Below are positions 9,098 through 17,170 of a stretch of DNA of 64,000 bases, one piece after another. The notes under the pieces are model-generated. The model did not search any database. It saw only the letters and a list, made by a program, of their open reading frames with translations, and was not told the DNA's origin. Position 1 is the first letter of the stretch. Each line of letters opens with the position of its first letter. This stretch comes from JAISGQ01 sp045604155 (GTDB lineage: Bacteria > Bacillota > Clostridia > Oscillospirales > Acutalibacteraceae): assembly GCA_045604155.1 (NCBI GenBank), contig JAZUNN010000044.1:7556-71555 (forward strand), written 5' to 3'. The position numbers and the translations under genes are program-made.

Positions 9098-9880
9098 ATG
9101 AAAAGAATACTGGTTTTATTATTTATTGTACTTGCTTTTTTCTCATCTGCTCATGTTATGCCTGTGAAAGCAGAGTCTGTTCCCAAATCATTGATTACTG
9201 CTGTTTACAAGCCGCTTAAATATGGTTCAAAAGGAACATCGGTCAAAAAGCTTCAGACAAGGCTTGCATATCTGGGGTATTACAGTGGTAATATTGATGG
9301 CAAATATGGACCTTTGACAAAATCTGCTGTAAAGAATTTTCAGAAAACTGCCGGGTTGAAAGTGTCAGGGACAGCAGGGAATGCAACACAGACTGCATTG
9401 TTCGACACACTTGCACCCTGCAATGAAAATGCTGTATCTTATTCTGTAAAGTATATTGGGAGCGACCGATATTATAATATAAATCTTTCTGATAAAGAGC
9501 AGGATTACGTCAGAACAGTATGTAAAAAATATAATGTATCATTTGAGATGGTACTCTCTTTGATGAAGGTCGAAAGCGGATACAGAAAAACAGTCAAATC
9601 CAAAACAAATGATTACGGTATAATGCAGATAAACAAGGGGAATCACAAATTTTTGAGCAAAAAATTAGGCGTCAAAAATTTTCTTGATTTCGAGGAAAAT
9701 ACCAAGGCGGGAGTTTATATGCTTTCAAGGTATACAGCAAAACATTCCGATATTCATAAGGTGCTTATGTGCTATAATCTTGGAGAAGGTGCTGCATCAA
9801 AAAAATGGAAAAAAGGAACACTTCAGACTTCATACAGCCTGAAGGTTGTTGCAGCAATGGAACAGCTTGAAGTAAAATAA
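9098..9880 (+). CDS. Secreted lytic transglycosylase with peptidoglycan-binding domain
   Basis: Predicted murein lytic transglycosylase that cleaves glycan strands outside the cell. A signal peptide covers residues 1-25. A PG_binding_1 domain spans about 38-104 (GSKGTSVKKLQTRLAYLGYY...DGKYGPLTKSAVKNFQ). The C-terminal SLT-like domain (about 135-250) carries the catalytic-glutamate motif KVESGYR (Glu159) followed by NDYGIMQIN, typical of the Slt/MltC goose-lysozyme fold. The reading frame is open 105 bases further upstream, but ATG 9098 has AGGAGG 7 bases before it and directly begins the signal peptide, giving 260 residues. It is followed by its own terminator. Divergent to the SH3b/C39-like gene. 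Confidence 0.88.
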   Translation: MKRILVLLFIVLAFFSSAHVMPVKAESVPKSLITAVYKPLKYGSKGTSVKKLQTRLAYLGYYSGNIDGKYGPLTKSAVKNFQKTAGLKVSGTAGNATQTALFDTLAPCNENAVSYSVKYIGSDRYYNINLSDKEQDYVRTVCKKYNVSFEMVLSLMKVESGYRKTVKSKTNDYGIMQINKGNHKFLSKKLGVKNFLDFEENTKAGVYMLSRYTAKHSDIHKVLMCYNLGEGAASKKWKKGTLQTSYSLKVVAAMEQLEVK

Positions 9881-9920
9881 AAAAACAAAGGCTGCAAGAC
9901 TTTGCGGCCTTTGTTTTTTA
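9881..9920 (+). terminator. Intrinsic terminator after the transglycosylase gene
   Basis: Stem ACAAAGGCTGCAA / TTGCGGCCTTTGT with one T-G pair and a short loop, followed by TTTTTTA. Confidence 0.85.
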
Positions 9921-9950
9921 TGAATTAATTTGAAAAATTTAATATTTACA

Positions 9951-9979
9951 TTGTCTTTATCTTTTATTTGTGATATAAT
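9951..9979 (+). promoter_or_regulatory. Extended -10 promoter for the small membrane-protein gene
   Basis: TTGTCT (9951-9956) lies 17 bases before TATAAT (9974-9979). The -10 is preceded by TGA, giving the extended form TGATATAAT. The start codon is 29 bases downstream with an AAGGAGG site between. Confidence 0.6.
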
Positions 9980-10008
9980 ATAACAAGCATTGATAAGGAG
10001 GATTTTTA

Positions 10009-10566
10009 ATGTTCACGGATGTTGTTTTTGAACAGATTATCAAGAAAAAGTTTGAGGCGAAGGACTATCTCAAAGCTTTGCTGTATATGTTTTTAGGTAT
10101 ATTTTTACCTACTCTTTTTGTTTTCCTGCTTGCTTTATTCTTTGGGCTTGGAGTAGTTATTGTAAATCTCCTTCCATTTGTGGTTCTGATTTATCTTGCT
10201 GGATTCATCATGATGATTGGTCTTATCAGAAATCTTTCCATCGAGTATGAATACACATTTGTTAACGGTGATCTTACCATCGATAAGATAATCGCAAAGA
10301 AGAAAAGAAAGAGAATGCTTGCATTCGATGTAAAACTTGTTGAAGATATGGGAATCTATGAATCAGGCAAGTTTGCAGGCGAAAAAGATGTAACCAAGCT
10401 GATTTATACGGATACTTACTCTGGTGAAGGCGATCTATATCTTGATTTCCGTCATGTTTCAATCGGCAGAACAATTGTTGTTATTAAGTCAAGTGAAAGA
10501 ATCGGCAAGGCACTGAAGCCTTTTGTAAAGAGAAGTCTGCATAAGGAAGTTTTTCCTGATCTTTGA
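10009..10566 (+). CDS. Small membrane protein with cytoplasmic C-terminal domain (DUF6106-like)
   Basis: A 185-residue protein with a short cytoplasmic N-terminus and two adjoining membrane segments (about 22-45 and 47-73). A soluble, beta-rich C-terminal domain (about 78-185) contains a basic patch (AKKKRKRM). It resembles a family of short clostridial membrane proteins that I believe is catalogued as DUF6106, but I cannot confirm the number from memory alone. No catalytic motif is visible. It is monocistronic, with a good extended -10 promoter, an AAGGAGG ribosome site and a perfect terminator. Function unknown. Confidence 0.75.
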   Translation: MFTDVVFEQIIKKKFEAKDYLKALLYMFLGIFLPTLFVFLLALFFGLGVVIVNLLPFVVLIYLAGFIMMIGLIRNLSIEYEYTFVNGDLTIDKIIAKKKRKRMLAFDVKLVEDMGIYESGKFAGEKDVTKLIYTDTYSGEGDLYLDFRHVSIGRTIVVIKSSERIGKALKPFVKRSLHKEVFPDL

Positions 10567-10571
10567 TAATC

Positions 10572-10602
10572 AATAAGCGCACAGAACACTGTGCGCTTAT
10601 TT
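10572..10602 (+). terminator. Intrinsic hairpin after the DUF6106-like gene
   Basis: A perfect 13-base-pair stem, AATAAGCGCACAG / CTGTGCGCTTATT, with loop AACA. The T-run is built into the 3' arm only, so termination is likely but not classic. Confidence 0.7.
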
Positions 10603-10619
10603 AATGTGAGGTGATACAA

Positions 10620-12155
10620 ATGATTTTAAATTCACAGATGACTAAGTTTGTGGAAGAACGCTGTGTGGATGAAGGAACAGAGCATATTGAGCTTATGACA
10701 AGGGCAGGAGCTGCTGTTGCTAAGTTTGCAGTTGAAAATTATGATGCAGCACGAAAAAGTGTTGCGGTACTTTGCGGCAGAGGAAATAACGGCGGAGATG
10801 GTTTTGCTGTTGCAGCGCTGCTTGCAAAAAACGGAGCAAAGGTAAGAATGCTTCTGACTCATGGATATCCGACAACACCGGATGCCATTGATCTTTTTGG
10901 CAGAGCAGAGAGAGCAAAGATAAAATGTCTGCTTTATAACGTTCAGGAAGACAGAGAGGATTTTTTCAGGACATTACAGGTTGCAGATATTATTATTGAT
11001 GCAGTATGCGGAACCGGATTTAACGGAACGCTTGATGAAAATCTTTCTGAGATATTTGAACACGTAAATATATCTAAAGCAAAGGTTATAGCAGTTGATG
11101 TACCAAGTGGAGTTCATGCAGATACCGGATGTGCTGAAAAAAGTGCGGTAAAAGCTGATGCAACCATAACTTTTACAACAAAGAAGCCTTGTCATATTAT
11201 CTATCCAGGTGCACAGAATTGCGGTAAAGTCCATGTTGCTGACATTGGAATAGATATATCATGTGTATCAAATAAAGATTGTTGTATTGAGGTCTTTGAT
11301 TTTCAGAATGCAAGATTATGCTTTCCGCCGAGAAAAAACAATACTCATAAAGGGGATTACGGAAAACTTCTGGTTATCTGCGGAAGTGAGTCAATGCCGG
11401 GAGCAGCTGTTTTTGCAATCAGAGCAGCAGTCCGTTCCGGAGTAGGACTTGTGAAAACTGTAATTCCTGAGAAATGTGTTCCTGTTGTAGCTTCACATGT
11501 ACCCGATACAACATTTCTTGCTTTGCAGTCTGACATTCAAGAGCTTAATGAAACCGATAAAACAAATATTCTCAATGAATTGAAAACATCTACAGCATGC
11601 CTTATCGGATGCGGTATCGGCGTAAGTGAAAGAGCGAAACAGATAGTTGAACTGGTTGCAGAAAATGCTGAAATCCCTCTTATTATTGATGCAGATGCAA
11701 TTAATTGTATTGCTCAGAATCCTGATATTTTAACAAAAGCAAAAGCGGAAATTATCATTACTCCTCATCCCGGAGAAATGGGAAGACTTACGGGAAAAAA
11801 GGCAGAAGAAGTTCAAATGAACAGACTCGAAACAGCCATTGATTTTTCAAAGCATAAAAATATAATTGTTGTTCTGAAAGGGGCTAATACAATTATTGCA
11901 TACCCTGACGGTAAAGTTTTTGTCAATACTACGGGAAATCCGGGCATGGCAAAGGGTGGGAGCGGTGATGTGCTTGCAGGTCTGATTTCTTCACTCAGAG
12001 CTCAGGGTAAAAATGCAAGTGATGCTGCTTCATGCGGTGTTTTTATTCATGGAGAATGCGGAGACAGAGCAGCTGAAAAATATTCAGTCAGTTCAATGAC
12101 TCCCTGTGATATGATTGAAATGCTGCCTTCTGTTTTTTCTGATCTTGAAAGATAA
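10620..12155 (+). CDS. nnr: Bifunctional NAD(P)H-hydrate epimerase / ADP-dependent NAD(P)H-hydrate dehydratase
   Basis: Metabolite-repair enzyme that reconverts hydrated, inactive NAD(P)H. The N-terminal epimerase domain (about 1-210) has GRGNNGGDG (53-61), DAVCGTGF (127-134) and VDVPSGVHADTG (159-170). The C-terminal ribokinase-like dehydratase (about 235-511) has HKGDYGKLLVICGS, ITPHPGEMGRL and the nucleotide-binding GNPGMAKGGSGDVLAG. A GTG at 10611 is in frame, but it is part of the GAGGTG ribosome site; ATG 10620 is 6 bases beyond it. The 511-residue fusion is the usual bacterial length. It lies between two terminators, so it is probably monocistronic. Confidence 0.93.
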   Translation: MILNSQMTKFVEERCVDEGTEHIELMTRAGAAVAKFAVENYDAARKSVAVLCGRGNNGGDGFAVAALLAKNGAKVRMLLTHGYPTTPDAIDLFGRAERAKIKCLLYNVQEDREDFFRTLQVADIIIDAVCGTGFNGTLDENLSEIFEHVNISKAKVIAVDVPSGVHADTGCAEKSAVKADATITFTTKKPCHIIYPGAQNCGKVHVADIGIDISCVSNKDCCIEVFDFQNARLCFPPRKNNTHKGDYGKLLVICGSESMPGAAVFAIRAAVRSGVGLVKTVIPEKCVPVVASHVPDTTFLALQSDIQELNETDKTNILNELKTSTACLIGCGIGVSERAKQIVELVAENAEIPLIIDADAINCIAQNPDILTKAKAEIIITPHPGEMGRLTGKKAEEVQMNRLETAIDFSKHKNIIVVLKGANTIIAYPDGKVFVNTTGNPGMAKGGSGDVLAGLISSLRAQGKNASDAASCGVFIHGECGDRAAEKYSVSSMTPCDMIEMLPSVFSDLER

Positions 12156-12188
12156 AAAATGCAGCCACTTTCGTGGCTGCATTTTTTA
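12155..12188. terminator. Bidirectional terminator between nnr and rex
   Basis: Stem ATGCAGCCAC / GTGGCTGCAT with a 4-base loop (TTTC) is flanked by A6 and T6. It ends nnr on the plus strand and the acn-icd-rex unit on the minus strand. Confidence 0.9.
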
Positions 12189-12827
12189 TTATTTATCAAT
12201 ATTTTCGTTCATACGGTAGCAGAGGGTCATAAGACTATCTGTAAGATGAACATTTTCCATAATGACATCATCGTATTTTAAAGTGAGATCAAAATGTGAA
12301 AAGTTCCAGAATGAACGTACACCTGAATTATAGAGTATTTCTGCAATAGGTTCGGCACTTTCATAGGGAAGGCAGAGGAAAGCGCAATCAGGCTTGTTGT
12401 CATTGCAGTAATCAGAAAGTTCAGATACATTTCTGACAGCTACAGACCCGATTTCATTGCCGATGATTTCGGGGTTATTGTCAAATACAGCATCCAGAAT
12501 AAAACCTCTGTCGGGGAAAGAAATATGGCTGGCAACAGCCTTTCCAAGATTTCCAACACCTATAAGTACCGCTTTGAAACGATTATTAAGACCAAGAATC
12601 TTACCTATCTCAAAATGCAGTTTATCAATATCATAGCCATATCCCTGCTGTCCGAATCCGCCGAAACAGTTAAGGTCATGACGTATCTGAGATGCTGTCA
12701 GACCCATACGTGAAGCAAGTTCTCCTGAGGAAATTCGGTTTATACCGGAATCCTTAAGTCTGCCGAGAAATCTATAATATCTTGGAAGTCTGCGAATAAC
12801 TGAGATGGAAATTTTTTCGTTTGACAT
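12189..12827 (-). CDS. rex: Redox-sensing transcriptional repressor Rex
   Basis: Dimeric repressor that senses the NADH/NAD+ ratio and controls fermentation and reductant-disposal genes. The N-terminal winged helix includes RLPRYYRFL, SSGELASRMGLTASQIRHDLNCFGGFGQQGYGY and the recognition helix within it. A Rossmann NADH-binding domain follows with LIGVGNLGKAV (GxGxxG). The 212-residue length is standard. Its start lies 20 bases past the icd stop on the same strand, with AAGGAG ahead of it. No terminator is visible between them, so it is most likely the last gene of acn-icd-rex. That placement would couple the redox sensor to synthesis of the oxidative TCA branch. Confidence 0.95.
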   Translation of the reverse strand: MSNEKISISVIRRLPRYYRFLGRLKDSGINRISSGELASRMGLTASQIRHDLNCFGGFGQQGYGYDIDKLHFEIGKILGLNNRFKAVLIGVGNLGKAVASHISFPDRGFILDAVFDNNPEIIGNEIGSVAVRNVSELSDYCNDNKPDCAFLCLPYESAEPIAEILYNSGVRSFWNFSHFDLTLKYDDVIMENVHLTDSLMTLCYRMNENIDK

Positions 12828-12847
12828 GGCTTATTAGCTCCTTGTCT

Positions 12848-14014
12848 TTATTTGCAGATTTTCTCAACGGTCTCCATGATGTAATCGCCGAACTCGCTGC
12901 AGGTGCAGCCGGTGTCACGGCCGGTGATGGTGAGCTTCTTTTCAATAAACATACAGAAATCAAGTGCTTTCTCAAGATCGTCTGCCTGCTTCTGGAAGCC
13001 GATGTGGGAGAGGAGCATAACGGTTGCACGAAGCATGGAACAGGGGTCAGCATAGCAGCCTCTTCCTTCTTCCATCATTCTGGGAGCAGAACCGTGGATA
13101 GCCTCAAACATGGAGTAACGCTTGCCGTAGTTTGCGCTGCCTGCGGTACCTACACCGCCCTGGAACTCAGCGGCCTCATCTGTAAGAATATCGCCGTAGA
13201 GGTTGGGGAGAATGAATACCTTGAAGTCACGACGACGCTTTTCGTCGATAAGCTTTGCGGTGGTGATATCAATGTACCAGTCATCGGTAGTGATTTCGGG
13301 ATATTCCTTGCCGATTTCCTTGCAGAGACGGAGGAACTTACCGTCGGTGGTCTTTACAACGTTTGCCTTGGTGATGATGGAAACTCTGTCCTTGCCGTTC
13401 TTCTTTGCATACTCATAAGCAAGTCTTGCAATTCTCTCAGTACCCTGAGTGGTGGTAACGGTGAAGTCAACAGCAAGATCGGCGGTTACATTGGTGCCGT
13501 CGGAGCCGAGTGTGTAAGCGCCTTCGGTGTTCTCACGGAAGAAGGTCCAGTCGATGCCCTGATCGGGAACCTTTACAGGACGGACGTTAGCAAATAGGTC
13601 AAGCTCCTTGCGCATTGCAACGTTTGCGCTTTCGATGTTGGGCCAGGGATCGCCTGCTCTGGGAGTGGTAGTGGGACCCTTGAGGATAACGTGACATTCC
13701 TTGAGTTCTGCAAGAACATCATCGGGAATGGGCTTCATGACAGCAACACGGTTCTCAATGGTAAGACCGTCGATGTAGCGAAGCTCGACCTTGCCGCTTG
13801 CAACCTCGTCCTTGAGAAGGAACTCAAGAACTCTTGCGGATTCCTTGGTGATGACAGGACCGATGCCGTCGCCGCCGCAGATACCTATGATGATCTTGTC
13901 GAGTTTTTCAAAGTCAACGAAATCATCGCCGTTCTTCATTCTGTCAACACGCTCAAGCTGCTTGAGCATAACTTTTTCAAACTGCGCAACGGCAGCTTCA
14001 ATTCTCTTGTCCAT
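12848..14014 (-). CDS. icd: Isocitrate dehydrogenase, isocitrate/isopropylmalate dehydrogenase family
   Basis: Oxidative decarboxylation of isocitrate to 2-oxoglutarate. The family fold is shown by GGDGIGPVITKESARVL, the substrate-binding block around NVAMRKELDLFANVRPVK, FFRENTEGAYTLGSDG, ITKANVVK and LPNLYGDILTDEAAEFQGGVG followed by EAIHGSAP. The 388-residue length fits. Pairing with aconitase argues for isocitrate rather than isopropylmalate. NAD+ versus NADP+ preference cannot be settled by eye. A GTG three codons upstream is in frame, but AAGGAG is correctly placed (8 bases) for ATG 14014. The ribosome site overlaps the stop of the aconitase gene only 12 bases upstream. GC-rich third positions suggest high expression. 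Confidence 0.9.
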   Translation of the reverse strand: MDKRIEAAVAQFEKVMLKQLERVDRMKNGDDFVDFEKLDKIIIGICGGDGIGPVITKESARVLEFLLKDEVASGKVELRYIDGLTIENRVAVMKPIPDDVLAELKECHVILKGPTTTPRAGDPWPNIESANVAMRKELDLFANVRPVKVPDQGIDWTFFRENTEGAYTLGSDGTNVTADLAVDFTVTTTQGTERIARLAYEYAKKNGKDRVSIITKANVVKTTDGKFLRLCKEIGKEYPEITTDDWYIDITTAKLIDEKRRRDFKVFILPNLYGDILTDEAAEFQGGVGTAGSANYGKRYSMFEAIHGSAPRMMEEGRGCYADPCSMLRATVMLLSHIGFQKQADDLEKALDFCMFIEKKLTITGRDTGCTCSEFGDYIMETVEKICK

Positions 14015-14026
14015 TTTGAACACTCC

Positions 14027-15955
14027 TTATGCGTTTTCTCTGGTGTAGTCAAGGAGACCGCCTGCAAGCAGGATGTCACGCTGACGCTCGGAAATATTGC
14101 AGGTAACAGTGAACTCTGTACCCTTGGTTACATTTTTTACAGTGATGTCGCTGAGACCGACGAGAGAACGAACATCGCCGATTACGAGCTCATCCATCTG
14201 ATCGATGGTATCGTAATCATCGGGATTCTTGAAGGTGAAGGGGATGATGCCTGCGTTTACAAGGTTAGCCATGTGGATTCTTGCAAAGGACTTTACGATA
14301 ACAGCCTTCACACCGAGATACAGAGGAACGAGAGCTGCATGCTCACGGGAAGAACCCTGGCCGTAGTTGCTGCCGCCGATAACGATACCCTTGCCTTCAG
14401 CCTTGCATCTTTCGGGGAATTCCTTGTCGCATACGCCGAAGCAGTACTGGGAAAGATAAGGAATATTGGAACGATAGGGGAGAATCTTGGAGCCTGCAGG
14501 CATGATGTGGTCAGTGGTGATGTTGTCGCCAACCTTGAGCACAGCCTTGGCGCTGATTTCAGCAGGCATGGGCTCGGTTGCGGGGAAGGGCTTGATGTTG
14601 GGACCACGGAGAATTTCAACACTGTCCATTTCCTCAACGGGGGCAGGAGCAGTAATCATGTTGTCGTTTATGAGGAAAGCCTTGGGAAGATCGATTGCAA
14701 CTGCATCACCAAGCTTGCGAGGATCGGTGAATACACCTGCGATTGCGCTGACTGCAGCGGTTTCGGGGCTTACGAGGTAAACCTGACCGTCTGCGGTGCC
14801 GCTTCTGCCTTCAAAGTTACGGTTGAAGGTACGCAGGGAAATACCCTTGGAGTTGGGAGACTGCCCCATGCCGATGCAGGGACCGCATGCGCATTCAAGG
14901 ATTCTGGCGCCGGAAGCAATAATATCAGCAAGTGCACCGTTCTGAGCAAGCATATTATAAACCTGCTTGGAGCCGGGAGCGATACCGAGGCTGACATCGG
15001 GATGGACGGTCTTGCCCTTGAGGATAGCTGCGACTCTCATAAGGTCAAGGTAACTTGAGTTTGTGCAGGAGCCGATAAGTACCTGATCGATCTTCTTGCC
15101 GTCGAGTTCTTCGATGGAGATGATATTGTCAGGGCTGTGAGGTGCAGCTGCAAGAGGCTGGAGAGAGGAGAGGTCAATCTCATAAGTCTCATCATAAACT
15201 GCGTCTTCATCTGCCTTGAGCTCTACCCATACATCTTCTCTGTCCTGAGCCTTGAGGAAGGAACGAGTAATGTCATCGGAGGGGAAGATTGAGGTTGTAG
15301 CACCGAGCTCAGCACCCATGTTTGTAATGGTAGCTCTTTCCGGAACAGAAAGGGTAGCAACGCCTTCTCCGCCGTACTCGATGATCTTGCCTACACCGTT
15401 CTTGACGGTGAGAAGCTTGAGAACTTCGAGGATAACGTCCTTTGCGCTGACCCAGGGAGAAAGAGAACCTTTAAGGTTGATTCTGACCATTTTGGGCATT
15501 GTGATATAGTAAGCACCGCCACCCATGGAAACAGCAACATCAAGTCCGCCTGCACCCATAGCCAGCATACCGATACCGCCGCCGGTGGGGGTGTGGCTGT
15601 CGGAGCCGATAAGGGTCTTGCCGGGAGCGCCGAATCTTTCAAGATGTACCTGATGGCAGATACCGTTGCCGGGACGGGAATACCAGATGCCGTGTTTTTT
15701 TGCAACGCTCTGGATATATCTGTGGTCATCTGCATTTTCAAAGCCTGTCTGCAGAGTGTTGTGGTCTATGTAAGCAACAGAACGCTCTGTTTTTACTCTG
15801 GGAACTCCGATAGCTTCAAATTCAAGATAAGCCATTGTTCCGGTTGCGTCCTGAGTAAGTGTCTGATCGATACGCAGACCGATTTCCTCACCGACGTTCA
15901 TTTCGCCGGAAAGCAAATGGTTCTTGATGATTTTCTGCGCAATAGTGTAGCCCAT
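14027..15955 (-). CDS. acn: Aconitate hydratase (single-chain, compact type)
   Basis: Interconverts citrate and isocitrate through a [4Fe-4S] cluster. Domains 1-3 carry GSDSHTPTGGGIGMLAMGAGG, the first cluster cysteine in IGSCTNSS and the other two in CACGPCIGMGQ. The swivelling domain 4 carries GDNITTDHIMPAG and GGSNYGQGSSREHAAL with the catalytic Ser-Arg. At 642 residues it is the compact form common in clostridia, shorter than AcnA (about 890). The frame opens at a GTG (15964) that is part of the GAGGTGAT ribosome site; ATG 15955 is the better start. It is first gene of the acn-icd-rex unit with a near-consensus promoter. Codon use is GC-rich, which produces long antisense open frames. Confidence 0.93.
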   Translation of the reverse strand: MGYTIAQKIIKNHLLSGEMNVGEEIGLRIDQTLTQDATGTMAYLEFEAIGVPRVKTERSVAYIDHNTLQTGFENADDHRYIQSVAKKHGIWYSRPGNGICHQVHLERFGAPGKTLIGSDSHTPTGGGIGMLAMGAGGLDVAVSMGGGAYYITMPKMVRINLKGSLSPWVSAKDVILEVLKLLTVKNGVGKIIEYGGEGVATLSVPERATITNMGAELGATTSIFPSDDITRSFLKAQDREDVWVELKADEDAVYDETYEIDLSSLQPLAAAPHSPDNIISIEELDGKKIDQVLIGSCTNSSYLDLMRVAAILKGKTVHPDVSLGIAPGSKQVYNMLAQNGALADIIASGARILECACGPCIGMGQSPNSKGISLRTFNRNFEGRSGTADGQVYLVSPETAAVSAIAGVFTDPRKLGDAVAIDLPKAFLINDNMITAPAPVEEMDSVEILRGPNIKPFPATEPMPAEISAKAVLKVGDNITTDHIMPAGSKILPYRSNIPYLSQYCFGVCDKEFPERCKAEGKGIVIGGSNYGQGSSREHAALVPLYLGVKAVIVKSFARIHMANLVNAGIIPFTFKNPDDYDTIDQMDELVIGDVRSLVGLSDITVKNVTKGTEFTVTCNISERQRDILLAGGLLDYTRENA

Positions 15956-15987
15956 TGATATCACCTCATAATTTTTCTATGTTACAT

Positions 15988-16016
15988 ATTATCTTATAAA
16001 ATTACCTTCTTGTCAA
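15988..16016 (-). promoter_or_regulatory. Promoter of the acn-icd-rex operon
   Basis: On the minus strand TTGACA (16016-16011) is followed by 17 bases and GATAAT (15993-15988), 32 bases upstream of the acn start codon. The -35 is perfect. Confidence 0.7.
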
Positions 16017-16127
16017 TCCTTTAACACATATCAGCATACTAAATATTGTGCTTTTTAGGTTGCAGATATTGTTAAATTGTGATATAGTGATTATAAGTTG
16101 TGTGTGAATATATAAGTTCATAACGGA

Positions 16128-16133
16128 TATAAT
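16128..16133 (+). promoter_or_regulatory. Candidate -10 element for tepA
   Basis: A perfect TATAAT lies 18 bases before the tepA start codon. The -35 at the right distance (TGAATA, 16105-16110) is poor, so the promoter is uncertain. Confidence 0.3.
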
Positions 16134-16151
16134 AGTCCGGAGGTGAATTAT

Positions 16152-16868
16152 ATGTTCAGAAATCATGATGACGACAGCGAACAGGATAAGATTCTTGACT
16201 GTGATGATATAAAGAAGATAAAGGATATCAGTGCAGCAACAACAGATGGAAAGCATATTCTTCATTGTATTTCAATAATCGGACAGATTGAAGGACATCA
16301 GGTTCTACCTGTGCAGAACAAGACTACAAAATATGAGCATATTCTTCCTCAGCTTGTTGCTGTTGAAGAGTCAGAGGAAATAGAAGGACTGATTATTCTT
16401 CTTAATACTGTCGGTGGAGATATTGAAGCAGGTCTTGCCATTGCAGAACTTGTTGCAGGTATGAAAAAACCTACGGTGTCACTTGTGCTTGGCGGAGGCC
16501 ATTCCATTGGTGTTCCTCTTGCCGTGTCTGCAAAAAGGTCATTTATTGTTCCGTCTGCCACAATGACTATTCATCCGGTGCGTATGAGCGGGCTTGTTCT
16601 TGGAGTTCCCGAAACACTTTCCTATTTTGATAAAATGCAGGAAAGAATTACCCGATTTGTATCAGATAATTCAAATATTTCCCCTGAACGTTTTCTTGAA
16701 CTGTCCCGTACCGTTGGAGAGCTTGTTACTGATGTTGGTACTGTCCTTGACGGAGAGCAGGCTGTCAAAGAAGGACTTATCGATGAGCTTGGCTCCCTTT
16801 CAGATGCAATAAGATGGCTATATTCTGAAATTGAGCAAAATCGGAGGATCGAAGATGTTAACAAATAA
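16152..16868 (+). CDS. tepA: ClpP-fold serine protease, TepA (YmfB) type
   Basis: Member of the ClpP/crotonase superfamily related to B. subtilis TepA. In sporulating Firmicutes that protein is linked to protein export and to degradation of spore proteins. The nucleophile is Ser118 in GGGHSIGVPLAV and the candidate catalytic His is 141 in TMTIHPVRM. LLNTVGGDIEAGLAIAELV forms the ClpP-like oxyanion/strand region. GTG 16143 is in frame but lies within GGAGGTG; ATG 16152 gives 238 residues, the family norm. The ylzJ-like gene overlaps its 3' end by 14 bases, and spoIIIE follows two genes later. B. subtilis has tepA, ylzJ and spoIIIE in the same order. Confidence 0.88.
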   Translation: MFRNHDDDSEQDKILDCDDIKKIKDISAATTDGKHILHCISIIGQIEGHQVLPVQNKTTKYEHILPQLVAVEESEEIEGLIILLNTVGGDIEAGLAIAELVAGMKKPTVSLVLGGGHSIGVPLAVSAKRSFIVPSATMTIHPVRMSGLVLGVPETLSYFDKMQERITRFVSDNSNISPERFLELSRTVGELVTDVGTVLDGEQAVKEGLIDELGSLSDAIRWLYSEIEQNRRIEDVNK

Positions 16869-17058
16869 GGTTCTCTGGTATTTTGATAATGGTGCAATGA
16901 AGGATAATGCCGGCGGATTCATCATCGGTAATGAATGTAATGAATACTCATTCTCGGAAGGGAAAATTTCTTCAGATATGTCTTTATTCTGCGGTAAGGA
17001 AACGTATCTTGACAGCAAATTTTTGCCTGCATCAGAAAGGATAATATCGAAGGAATGA
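16855..17058 (+). CDS. YlzJ-like small protein
   Basis: A 67-residue protein whose ATG lies inside the end of tepA, with CGGAGGA 6 bases upstream, so translation is coupled. The N-terminal LWYFDNGAM pattern and its position between tepA and spoIIIE match the YlzJ-like family of Bacillus and clostridia. Sequence similarity is short, so position carries much of the assignment. There is no signal peptide, membrane segment or known activity. The function of the family is not established; expression with tepA is likely. Confidence 0.65.
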   Translation: MLTNKVLWYFDNGAMKDNAGGFIIGNECNEYSFSEGKISSDMSLFCGKETYLDSKFLPASERIISKE

Positions 17059-17066
17059 TACTCTAC

Positions 17067-17094
17067 GAAACGCATCGGCGGTTCGCTGCGTTTC
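17067..17094 (+). terminator. Hairpin after the ylzJ-like gene
   Basis: Stem GAAACGCA / TGCGTTTC encloses a smaller GCG/CGC stem. It lacks a good T-run, so it may be a weak terminator or an mRNA-end structure. A separate promoter for uppP lies just downstream. Confidence 0.4.
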
Positions 17095-17110
17095 AATTTA
17101 CATAATTTTC

Positions 17111-17139
17111 TTGAAAAATATTATAATTTGAGTTATATT
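17111..17139 (+). promoter_or_regulatory. Candidate promoter for uppP-spoIIIE
   Basis: TTGAAA (17111-17116) is followed, after 17 bases, by TATATT (17134-17139), 31 bases upstream of the uppP start codon. Confidence 0.5.
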
Positions 17140-17170
17140 GTATTTATTGAATTGCAAGGGAGATTACATA

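Noticed and set aside
13691..15058. 455-codon antisense open frame opposite icd/acn
   Set aside because: Same artefact of biased codons. The minus-strand aconitase and isocitrate dehydrogenase motifs are unmistakable.
16069..16086. Possible Rex operator (TTGTTAAATTGTGATATA) upstream of acn
   Set aside because: Only one half-site (TTGTTAA) fits; the second half is not TTAACAA. It also lies some 50 bases upstream of the acn -35, so I did not call it.
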